DNA of 12,174 nt from Hyphomicrobiaceae bacterium (GTDB lineage Bacteria; Pseudomonadota; Alphaproteobacteria; Rhizobiales; Hyphomicrobiaceae): positions 1-12,174 of the forward strand of contig JAFMSC010000081.1 of the NCBI GenBank assembly GCA_017353825.1, in the 5' to 3' direction. A program made the position numbers and the translations under genes. The notes under the pieces were generated by a model. It worked only from the letters and a program-made list of their open reading frames with translations. It was not told the DNA's origin and ran no database searches. This document shows positions 6,373-12,174 of the stretch, piece after piece; the stretch's first letter is position 1; each line of letters begins with the position of its first letter.

Positions 6373-6386
6373 TTGATGGCCGTCAA
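6373..6386. promoter_or_regulatory. FNR/CRP-family-like dyad
   Basis: TTGAT-GGCC-GTCAA differs by one base from the TTGAT-N4-ATCAA consensus recognised by FNR/FixK/Anr-type regulators. It lies about 120 bases before the exporter ATPase start and about 150 before the divergent YiiX-like start. Position and match are suggestive only. I see no similar site immediately upstream of cioA. The rest of 6224-6505 contains no supported gene. Confidence 0.3.
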
Positions 6387-6505
6387 TGTACCCACCCGCG
6401 GCCGGCGGCTAGGGAACGGAGACGGCCGGAACCCAACGTTGATAGGCCGTGTTGAGCCAATGTGGGCCGGTCCGCTCTAAAGAAAACCGGGCTAGCCATC
6501 GCATC

Positions 6506-7347
6506 ATGTCGCCACGCACGTCGTCATCGCTAGTGCCGCCAATGGCGCCCGACACGCCCATCGTCGCCAGCTTCGGCCTGACCCGGCGGTTCGCCGCCGT
6601 CACGGCCGTGGACGGTGTGACGCTGGCCGTGCGGCCCCGTGAGGCATTCGGCCTGATCGGGCCCAACGGGGCCGGCAAGTCGACCCTCGTCAAGATGCTC
6701 ACAACCATGCTGCCGCCCACCTCGGGACGCGCCCTGGTCGCGGGCTACGCTATCGTTCGGGCGCCAGCCAAGGTGCGCGCACGCATCGGCTACGTGCCAC
6801 AGCTCCTGTCGGCCGACGGTGCGCTGACCGGCTACGAAAACCTGCTGTTCTCGGCGCGCCTCTACCTGGTGCCGCGCCACAAGCGCGAGGCGCGCATCAG
6901 GGCGGCGCTGGAGCGTATGGGCCTCATGGAGCCCCCGACCGCCCGGTCGAGGGCTACTCAGGCGGCATGATCCGGCGCCTCGAGATCGCCCAAAGCATGA
7001 TCCACGAGCCGCCAGTGCTGTTCATGGACGAGCCCACAGTGGGTCTCGACCCGGCCGCGCGCAACGCAGTTTGGGAGCATGTGAGCCAGGTCAGGGCTAC
7101 GCTCGGCACCACCATCATCATGACAACGCACCTGATGGAGGAGGCCGACGCCATGTGCGACCGCATCGGCGTGCTGCCCGGCGGCAGGCTGGAGGAGACG
7201 GGCACGCCGGCGGAGCTGAAAGCACGCCTAGGCCCCGGCGCGACCCTCGACGACGTCTTCACCCATATCACTGGCGCCGAGCTCGAACACCGGGGCGCGT
7301 ATCGCGATGCCCGACAGACCCGCCGCAGCATCCGTAGCCATTCCTGA
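6506..7347 (+). pseudogene. DrrA-type ABC exporter ATPase gene, split by a one-base frameshift
   Basis: The first frame, from ATG 6506, encodes Walker A GPNGAGKST (residues 52-60) and the Q-loop YVPQ (Gln99). It then goes out of register after ...ERMGLME at 6929-6937 and stops at TGA 6968. The next frame carries the rest: DRPVEGYSGGM (signature, 6937-6969), Walker B VLFMDE, GLDP, switch His in MTTHLMEE, and the C-terminal GTPAELKARLG/TLDDVFTHITG typical of the family. Joining the frames by regaining one base in the C-run at 6932-6936 restores a continuous protein of about 280 residues. As written, neither half could hydrolyse ATP. It may be a true mutation, an assembly or sequencing error, or slippage at the C-run. 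ATG 6967 overlaps the TGA (ATGA), but it is the internal Met of SGGM. No good ribosome site precedes 6506; ATG 6542 is an alternative. The 3' end overlaps the permease gene by 41 bases. Confidence 0.85.
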
Positions 7348-8137
7348 GCGCGGCCTCGCCGAGGCCGCCGCCGGCTATGCCACCCAGATGCTGGCGGTCG
7401 CCGAGACCGAGATGCTGAAACTGCGGCACGATCCGACCGAGATTTTCACGCGCGCCCTGCAACCGGCGATTTGGCTCCTGCTGTTCGGCCAGGTGATGGC
7501 CCACGTGCGCGGGCTCGACGCAGGCGGCGGCCACTACCTCGACTTCCTCGCTCCCGGCATCCTCGCCCTGAGCGTGCTGTTCGCGGCCATCTTCTACGCC
7601 ATCTCGGCGATCTGGGAGCGCGACCTCGGCATCCTGCACCGGTACATGGTGAGCCCGGCCCCCCGCAGCGCGCTGGTTCCGGGCAAGGCGGTCTCCTCGG
7701 CCGTGCGCGGGCTGCTGCAGGCCGTCGTCGTCTATGTGCTGTCCGTGCTGATGGGCATCGGTGTCAGCTTCAACCCGCTCGATCTCATCGGCGTGTCGGC
7801 CCTCATCGCGCTCGGCTCGGGGTTGTTCGCCACGTTTTCCCTATGCGTGGCCTGCATCGTCAAGACGCGCGAGCGCTTCATGGGCATCGACCAGGTGCTC
7901 ACCATGCCGATCTTCTTCGCCAGCAATGCCATCTACCCGATCGATATCATGCCGGACTGGCTCAAAGCGGTTTCGCTCGCCAACCCGCTCAGCTACGAGG
8001 TTGACGCTCTGCGCGCCTTCATGCTGGCGGGCGGGGAAAGCAAGTTCGGTGCGGGACTCGACTTCGCGGTCCTGCTGGGCCTCACCGCGGGCCTGGTGGC
8101 GGTGGCGGCGAGGCTCTATCCGCGGATGACGGCTTGA
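7307..8137 (+). CDS. ABC-2 type exporter permease (DrrB-like)
   Basis: 276-residue inner-membrane permease of the ABC-2 family, which exports drugs, lipids or polysaccharide precursors. A cytoplasmic start leads into about six membrane segments (roughly 50-66, 82-102, 131-151, 158-184, 196-212, 251-268). The family C-terminal signature is intact: MPIFFASNAIYPIDIMP (200-216), then LANPLSYEVDALR (224-236). It overlaps the ATPase reading frame by 41 bases and has no evident ribosome site of its own, so translation should be coupled to the ATPase. If the frameshift upstream is real, expression and function of this protein would suffer. The cargo cannot be told from sequence; the pair is not CydDC-like, so a link to bd-oxidase assembly is not implied. 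Confidence 0.88.
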   Translation: MPDRPAAASVAIPERGLAEAAAGYATQMLAVAETEMLKLRHDPTEIFTRALQPAIWLLLFGQVMAHVRGLDAGGGHYLDFLAPGILALSVLFAAIFYAISAIWERDLGILHRYMVSPAPRSALVPGKAVSSAVRGLLQAVVVYVLSVLMGIGVSFNPLDLIGVSALIALGSGLFATFSLCVACIVKTRERFMGIDQVLTMPIFFASNAIYPIDIMPDWLKAVSLANPLSYEVDALRAFMLAGGESKFGAGLDFAVLLGLTAGLVAVAARLYPRMTA

Positions 8138-8311
8138 GCGGGCCATGCGCCGGCGATGGCTCATCTTGGTCCCGCAACGCAGCCCAGTACGCCCGCGGAG
8201 TCCCGGTGGTTGTCATTAAGCCGGCATTGACGACGATCCATGCGTTCCCCTGCGGCCGAGACAAAGAAAGGTGTTAACAGAACAGCTGGGGCATGAGGCC
8301 GGAGAAGCAGA

Positions 8312-8437
8312 GTGTCGCGGTGCTTTCCTGTGCGGCAGGCGCTACTTTATCTGTTGACGCTGCAGTCCCGGTGGACCCAGCATCAAGCCCGACATCGGGC
8401 CCGGCGCCAAGCCCGGCACCAAGCCACGGGAAGCTGA
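8312..8437 (+). CDS. Possible 41-residue leader peptide directly ahead of cioA
   Basis: GTG 8312 has GGAG at 8301-8304, seven bases upstream, a good ribosome site. The frame encodes an Arg-containing start, a short hydrophobic stretch (ALLYLLTL, residues 10-17) and an Arg/Gln/His-rich tail of four tetrapeptides (HQAR, HRAR, RQAR, HQAT, residues 24-39). It ends at TGA 8435, three bases before the cioA ATG. That TGA is in frame with cioA, so the oxidase gene cannot extend upstream. The TGA-CCG-ATG junction is the same as between permease A and the ATPase, where it joins two certain genes. It matches no family I know. A role as translational coupler or leader is inference, and a chance frame in GC-rich DNA is a real alternative. 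Confidence 0.3.
   Translation: MSRCFPVRQALLYLLTLQSRWTQHQARHRARRQARHQATGS
8381..8428 (+). repeat. Four-unit degenerate 12-bp tandem repeat upstream of cioA
   Basis: Units start at 8381, 8393, 8405 and 8417 (CATCAAGCCCGA, CATCGGGCCCGG, CGCCAAGCCCGG, CACCAAGCCACG). The array ends exactly where the GGGAAG ribosome site of cioA begins (8428-8433). Its period equals that of the repeat in permease A, although the units are different in sequence. Confidence 0.75.
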
Positions 8438-8440
8438 CCG

Positions 8441-9835
8441 ATGGACCTCGATCCTGTCCTCCTCGCGCGCCTGCAGTTTGCGTTCACCGTCAGCTTCCAC
8501 ATCATCTTCCCCGCCTTCACGATCGGGCTGTCAGCCTACATTGCCACGTTGGAGGGGTTATGGATCTGGACCGGCACTGACCGCTACCACCTCATCGCCC
8601 GCTTCTGGACCAAGATCTTTGCGGTCTCGTTCGCCATGGGCGTCGTGTCAGGCATCGTCCTGTCCTACCAGTTCGGCACCAACTGGAGCCGGTTCTCGAC
8701 GACCGTCGGCAACGTGGTGGGGCCGCTGATCGGTTACGAGGTGCTCACAGCGTTCTTCCTGGAGGCGACCTTTCTCGGTGTCATGCTGTTCGGCTGGAAC
8801 CGGGTACCGCCCTGGCTGCATGTCCTGGCCACGGTGATCGTCGCCGTGGGCACCGCTCTCTCTGCCTTCTGGATCCTCTCGGCCAACAGCTGGATGCAGA
8901 CGCCTGCCGGCCACGAGATCAAGGACGGCATCGCTGTGCCGGTCGATTGGCTCAGCGTCATCTTCAATCCGAGCTTCCCCTACCGCTTCGCGCACATGCT
9001 CACCGCCGCCTACCTCACCACCTCCTTCGTGGTGCTGGCGGTTGGCGCGCGTTACCTGCTGGCTGGACGCCACACCGAGGAGGCGCGCACCATGCTGCGC
9101 ATGGCGGTGGGCTTCATCGCCATCGTCGCGCCGCTGCAGGTCCTGCTTGGCGACCAGCACGGCCTCAACACGGCCAAGCACCAGCCCATGAAGATCGCCG
9201 CCATTGAGGGGCACTGGGACGGTAGCGAGCCAGGCGCTTTCCACATCGTCGCCTGGCCCAACATGCACGCGGAACGCAACGATTTCGCCATCTCGATCCC
9301 GAGGGCCGCCTCACTGCTCATCACGCACGATCCCAACGGCCTGTTCCCCGGCCTCAAGAGCGTGCCGGCCAGCGACCGGCCGCCGGTCACGCTGGTGTTC
9401 TACGCCTTCCGGCTGATGATTTTGATCGGCTTCGCCATGGTGGGAACGGGCTGGGTCGGCGCCTGGCTGTGGCATCGCGGCCGGCTCTTCAGCACGGCGT
9501 GGTTCCTGCGTCCCGCGGCCAACGTGTGGTGGGCGGGGTTCGTTGCCGTCATCTCGGGTTGGATCGTGACCGAGAGCGGGCGCCAGCCCTGGCTCGCCTA
9601 CGGCATCCTGCGCACGGCGGACGCCGTGTCGCCGGTGCCCGCGGGCATCGTTCTCACCACGCTGATCCTGTTCATCGTCGTCTACGCGATCATCTTCTCC
9701 ATGGGCATCTACTACATCAACCGGCTGATCCACACGGGCCCCACAGGCCCGTCGATCCTGCCCGCCGAGCACGGCTTGCCGAGCCGGCCCCTGTCAGGGG
9801 CCGAGGAGGCCGCGCGCGAGGCGCTCGGGAGGTAG
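8441..9835 (+). CDS. cioA: Cytochrome bd-type quinol oxidase subunit I, cyanide-insensitive (short Q-loop) type
   Basis: Haem-bearing subunit of the inner-membrane oxidase that oxidises quinol and reduces oxygen to water. Residues matching the known ligands and channel acids are present: His20 (haem b595), Glu100 and Glu108 (GYEVLTAFFLEAT), His185 (FAHM) and Met326 (FRLM), the b558 ligands, plus Lys251 and Glu256 in the quinol site (GLNTAKHQPMKIAAIEG). GRQPW follows near residue 397. At 464 residues the Q-loop is about 65 residues shorter than in E. coli CydA, which marks the CioA subclass. About nine membrane helices are expected. The start MDLDPVLLARLQFAFT is standard and fixed by an in-frame TGA six bases upstream; the ribosome site is GGGAAG, seven bases away. 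First gene of the cioAB pair, 52 bases before cioB. Confidence 0.95.
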   Translation: MDLDPVLLARLQFAFTVSFHIIFPAFTIGLSAYIATLEGLWIWTGTDRYHLIARFWTKIFAVSFAMGVVSGIVLSYQFGTNWSRFSTTVGNVVGPLIGYEVLTAFFLEATFLGVMLFGWNRVPPWLHVLATVIVAVGTALSAFWILSANSWMQTPAGHEIKDGIAVPVDWLSVIFNPSFPYRFAHMLTAAYLTTSFVVLAVGARYLLAGRHTEEARTMLRMAVGFIAIVAPLQVLLGDQHGLNTAKHQPMKIAAIEGHWDGSEPGAFHIVAWPNMHAERNDFAISIPRAASLLITHDPNGLFPGLKSVPASDRPPVTLVFYAFRLMILIGFAMVGTGWVGAWLWHRGRLFSTAWFLRPAANVWWAGFVAVISGWIVTESGRQPWLAYGILRTADAVSPVPAGIVLTTLILFIVVYAIIFSMGIYYINRLIHTGPTGPSILPAEHGLPSRPLSGAEEAAREALGR

Positions 9836-9856
9836 GCGGATTGCAGCTGCCGCCTA
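9734..9856 (+). other. Three perfect hairpins across the end of cioA and the cioA-cioB gap
   Basis: Stem 1: ACGGGCC (9734-9740) with GGCCCGT (9746-9752), 5-base loop. Stem 2: the palindrome 9786-9802, GGCCCC paired with GGGGCC around TGTCA. Stem 3: TAGGCGG (9833-9839, including the cioA stop) with CCGCCTA (9850-9856), 10-base loop. The third lies 31 bases before the cioB ATG. None is followed by a T-run, so mRNA processing or stability is a likelier role than termination. Confidence 0.6.
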
Positions 9857-9887
9857 ATCGGGGCTACGCACCGATCGGAGGACCAAC

Positions 9888-10892
9888 ATGGAATGGTATC
9901 TGCCGGTAATCTGGGCCGCGCTGATCGGCATTGCGGTGGGCCTCTACGTGATTCTCGACGGCTTCGACCTGGGCCTCGGCATCCTGTTCCCAGCCTTCCC
10001 CAGCGACCGTCACCGCGACCTGATGGTGAACACCGTGGCGCCCTTCTGGGACGGCAACGAGACTTGGCTCGTGTTGGGCGGTGGCGGGCTCCTGGTGGCG
10101 TTTCCGCGCGCCTACGCCGTGTTGATGCCCGCACTCTATCTGCCCGTCATCTTGATGCTGCTCGCGCTGGTGTTCCGCGGCGTGGCCTTCGAGTTCCGCT
10201 GGGTGGCGCGCACCAGCAAACCCTGGTGGGATCTAGCCTTCTGGCTCGGCTCCACGCTCGCGGCGTTCTTCCAGGGGGTGATCCTGGGGGGGCTGATCCA
10301 AGGCATCACGGTGGCCCATGGCGAGTTCGCCGGCGGCCCATTTGATTGGGCGACGTCGTTTTCGGTGATGTGCGGCCTCGGCGTGGTGGCAGGCTATGCG
10401 CTTCTCGGGGCCACCTGGCTCCTGATCCGCACGGAAGGCGATTTGGCCGAGCGCGCCCGCGAGCTCGCCAAGCTGCTGATCCTCGCTGTGCTGGCTTTCA
10501 TGGCCGTCGTAAGCCTGTGGACGCCCATCGCCAGCCAGCACATCGCCCAGCGCTGGTTCTCCCGGCCCAACATCCTCTTCCTGTGGCCGGTGCCGCTGAT
10601 CACTGCGCTCATCGCGTGGGCCGGCTGGCGCTGGCTGGACACCGGACGCGAGGTGCTCCCGTTCCTCGCCGCCATCGGGCTGTTCCTGCTTGGCTATCTG
10701 GGGCTGGTGATCTCGTGGTTTCCCTATCTGGTGCCGCCCGCCCTTACCGTGTGGGACACCGCCGCCGTGCCGGCCAGCCAGATCTTCACCCTGCTCGGGG
10801 TCGTCTTCATGTTGCCGATCATTCTCGGCTATTTCGGCTTCGTCTACTGGCTGTTCCGCGGCAAGGTGCGCGAGGGCGAGGGGTATCATTGA
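9888..10892 (+). CDS. cioB: Cytochrome bd-type quinol oxidase subunit II
   Basis: 334-residue, haem-free partner of the preceding subunit in the inner-membrane bd oxidase. Conserved family blocks are intact: LDGFDLGLG (23-31), APFWDGNETWLV (51-62), AFPRAYAVLMPALYLPVILM (71-90) and RGVAFEFR (97-104); about eight membrane helices run to the C-terminal basic tail FRGKVREGEGYH. The start has a strong GGAGG site (9878-9882) five to six bases upstream. No small CydX- or DUF2474-like membrane peptide follows within the 96-base gap to the next, convergent gene. Together with cioA it would give high-affinity or cyanide-tolerant respiration that bypasses the cytochrome c branch. Confidence 0.95.
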   Translation: MEWYLPVIWAALIGIAVGLYVILDGFDLGLGILFPAFPSDRHRDLMVNTVAPFWDGNETWLVLGGGGLLVAFPRAYAVLMPALYLPVILMLLALVFRGVAFEFRWVARTSKPWWDLAFWLGSTLAAFFQGVILGGLIQGITVAHGEFAGGPFDWATSFSVMCGLGVVAGYALLGATWLLIRTEGDLAERARELAKLLILAVLAFMAVVSLWTPIASQHIAQRWFSRPNILFLWPVPLITALIAWAGWRWLDTGREVLPFLAAIGLFLLGYLGLVISWFPYLVPPALTVWDTAAVPASQIFTLLGVVFMLPIILGYFGFVYWLFRGKVREGEGYH

Positions 10893-10952
10893 TGGTCCGT
10901 CAAGGTTCCGCGCGGCCGCTCACCGCGCCCCTTGTCCCTTCGGCCACCGGGC

Positions 10953-10969
10953 GAGGCGCGAAGCGCCTC
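10953..10969. terminator. Hairpin in the convergent cioB/quinone oxidoreductase gap
   Basis: GAGGCGC (10953-10959) and GCGCCTC (10963-10969) form a perfect 7-bp stem with a GAA loop. It sits between two convergent stop codons (10892 and 10989), where a bidirectional terminator is expected. No T-tract follows on either strand, so the assignment rests on position and stem strength. Confidence 0.4.
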
Positions 10970-10988
10970 AACGGCGCCTGGCAAGCCT

Positions 10989-11972
10989 TCACGGGATCAA
11001 GACGGAGCTTCCGACCGTGCGCCGGCTCTCAAGGTCGCGGTGGGCCGTTTGGGCGTCCGCGAGCGGGTAGCGCTGGCGCACCTTTACGCCGACTGCGCCG
11101 ATGCGCAACGCTTCGAACAGCTCCTGCGCCCTGGCGAGCATCTCGCCGCGATCATGGATGTAGTCGGCGAGGCCCGCACTTGTGAGATAGAGCGAGCCCA
11201 TGCGATTGAGGCGGAATATCTCCAAGGGCGGCGGCACGCCTCCGGCGGAACCGTAGGAGACGACGAGGCCGCGCCGCCTCAGTGAGCGCAGCGACTGCGC
11301 GAAGGTGGGCAGGCCGACGCCATCGTAGACAACCGGGACGCCTTCAGCGTTCGTGAGCTCGCGCACGCGCGCCACGACGTCCTCCCTGGTGTAGATGATC
11401 GGGTGCTGGCAACCGTTGGCGCTCGCCAGCGCCGCCTTCTCCTCGGTGCTGACGGTGCCGATGACCCGCGCGCCCAACTGCCTCGCCCACTGGCACATGA
11501 TGAGCCCGACCCCGCCGGCAGCGGCATGGATTAGGATGGTCTCCCCTGGCTTGACTGCGTACGCCCCGCGCAACAGGTAGTGCGCAGTGAGCCCCTTCAG
11601 GGTGGCGGCCGCCGCGGTTTCGTCTTCGATGAAATCCGGCAGCCGGACGAGCCGCGTCGCCGGCATCACCGTCGCCTGAGCGTACGCGCGGGGTTTCTCC
11701 GAAGCGTAGGCGACGCGATCGCCCGCGCGCACCTCGGTCACTCCCGAGCCGATCTCCTCCACCACGCCCGCCGCCTCCATGCCGATCACATGCGGCAGCT
11801 CCTTCAGCGGATAGCGGCCGGTGCGGAAGTGGATGTCGGTGAAGTTCAGACCTATCGCGGTGTGGCGCACCCTCGCCTCGCCGGGTCTGGGGCGGCCGAC
11901 CTCCACCTCCTCGTAGCGCAGGACTTCCGGTCCGCCGAGCTGGTGCACCCGCACCGCCTTGACGGTCGTCAT
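10989..11972 (-). CDS. Zinc-independent NADPH:quinone oxidoreductase (MDR superfamily)
   Basis: Soluble enzyme of 327 residues, the usual length of the QOR/crystallin-zeta family, reducing quinones with NADPH. The N-terminal GroES-like domain opens with KAVRVHQLGGPEVL (5-18) and carries GLNFTDIHFRTGRYP (41-55) and GMEAAGVVEEIGSGV (64-78). The Rossmann domain has the nucleotide motif AAGGVG (151-156), then NGCQHPIIYTRED (186-198) and VYDGVG (215-220). The cysteines expected for structural or catalytic zinc are absent. Start 11972 was chosen because GGAGAGG lies six bases upstream and the protein then begins at the family's usual point; ATG 11993 with an AGGAGG-type site two bases away is the alternative. 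Possible thematic link to the neighbouring quinol oxidase, but the orientation is opposite and no shared promoter is seen. Confidence 0.92.
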   Translation of the reverse strand: MTTVKAVRVHQLGGPEVLRYEEVEVGRPRPGEARVRHTAIGLNFTDIHFRTGRYPLKELPHVIGMEAAGVVEEIGSGVTEVRAGDRVAYASEKPRAYAQATVMPATRLVRLPDFIEDETAAAATLKGLTAHYLLRGAYAVKPGETILIHAAAGGVGLIMCQWARQLGARVIGTVSTEEKAALASANGCQHPIIYTREDVVARVRELTNAEGVPVVYDGVGLPTFAQSLRSLRRRGLVVSYGSAGGVPPPLEIFRLNRMGSLYLTSAGLADYIHDRGEMLARAQELFEALRIGAVGVKVRQRYPLADAQTAHRDLESRRTVGSSVLIP

Positions 11973-12088
11973 CGGTTGCCTCTCCAATTCCATCTCCTCC
12001 TCGCCCCAGACGGAGTGTTGCGGCGCCGTCCGAATCCTGGGCTAGCGAGGTCTGCGTCCCATTCGCCTCACGAGGTCCCGGGAGCCTC

Positions 12089-12109
12089 GCCCAGGCTCCT
12101 GGCCTGGGC
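12089..12109. terminator. Hairpin downstream of a possible minus-strand gene end
   Basis: GCCCAGG (12089-12095) pairs perfectly with CCTGGGC (12103-12109) around a 7-base loop; an outer GCC/GGC pairing (12084-12086 with 12112-12114) may extend it. It lies 24 bases beyond the presumed stop at 12134 and upstream of the quinone oxidoreductase gene. There is no T-tract. Confidence 0.35.
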
Positions 12110-12133
12110 TCGGCATCCCGGAGATGGCGGGTG

Positions 12134-12174
12134 TTACGGCTTCTTCGGCCAGATCGGCTTGGCCAGCGCGCGGT
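12134..12174 (-). CDS. Possible 3' end of a minus-strand gene cut by the window edge
   Basis: Reading minus from the right edge, one frame gives RALAKPIWPKKP and stops at TAA (12134-12136). The Pro/Lys-rich ending followed by a hairpin looks like a natural protein C-terminus. Only 12 codons are visible, too few to assign a family or to exclude chance. If real, the gene would be upstream of and co-oriented with the quinone oxidoreductase gene. The stretch 11994-12133 contains no other recognisable gene. Confidence 0.3.
   Translation of the reverse strand, partial: RALAKPIWPKKP

Larger units (their letters stand above)
8138..8440 (+). other. 300-bp gap upstream of cioA
   Basis: No established gene. 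A promoter for cioAB is expected here. TTGACG at 8354-8359 is a fair -35 element but lacks a good -10 at 17 bases. An AT-richer patch CTACTTTATCTG (8342-8353) could be a -10 region. The right half may encode a leader peptide (8312-8437) and includes a four-unit 12-bp repeat. I see no FNR-like dyad and no terminator with a T-tract for the exporter genes. Confidence 0.45.

Noticed and set aside
6506..8137. ABC exporter pair as CydDC-type assembly factor for the bd oxidase
   Set aside because: CydC and CydD are fused membrane-ATPase exporters; this is a separate ATPase plus ABC-2 permease of the DrrAB kind, a different family.
8082..8264. Minus-strand 60-codon frame after the ABC-2 permease
   Set aside because: Partly antisense to the permease, no ribosome site, no recognisable family; the tail is proline-rich low complexity.
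8293..8580. 95-codon frame starting at ATG 8293
   Set aside because: Runs 140 bases into cioA in the wrong frame and gives Pro/Ser-rich then His/Arg-rich sequence; the competing 8312-8437 frame ends cleanly before cioA.

Overview
The window is a GC-rich bacterial chromosomal segment with short gaps, strong GGAGG-type ribosome sites and several operon-like pairs. The gene content (cyanide-insensitive bd oxidase, NitT/TauT-type ABC importer, small c-type cytochrome, YiiX-like amidase) suggests a pseudomonadote, most likely an alphaproteobacterium. That placement is inference from gene families; no rRNA or marker gene is present. I see no tRNA, CRISPR array or complete insertion sequence.

Layout. 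Positions 1-450 hold no intact gene, only a probable frameshifted remnant of a small gene (151-340) and two hairpins. Minus-strand genes follow: a secreted class I cytochrome c (452-865) and an NMT1/THI5-like periplasmic binding protein (1110-2117). Across a 114-bp divergent gap, the plus strand carries the rest of the same importer: permease, ATPase, second permease (2232-4854). The two permeases are diverged paralogues on either side of one ATPase, so the transporter is probably a heterodimeric-permease importer of unknown substrate. Next is a small predicted beta-barrel protein (4917-5366), then a convergent YiiX-like permuted papain-fold hydrolase (minus, 5429-6223).

An intergenic stretch with a perfect 12-bp inverted repeat and an FNR-like dyad separates that gene from a DrrA/DrrB-type ABC-2 exporter (6506-8137). 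Its ATPase gene is split by a one-base frameshift between the Walker A half and the ABC-signature half. After a 300-bp gap that may encode a 41-residue leader peptide come cioA and cioB (8441-10892), the two subunits of a short-Q-loop cytochrome bd quinol oxidase. A convergent zinc-free quinone oxidoreductase gene (minus, 10989-11972) and a possible 3' gene end at the right edge close the window.

The most curious sequence features are two unrelated 12-bp-period tandem repeats, each readable as an arginine-rich tetrapeptide repeat: one in the N-terminus of the first permease, the other in the small frame directly ahead of cioA. There is also a cluster of three perfect hairpins around the cioA/cioB junction. 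I did not find a clearly new multi-gene system; the leader-peptide/cioA arrangement and the split ATPase are the best leads.
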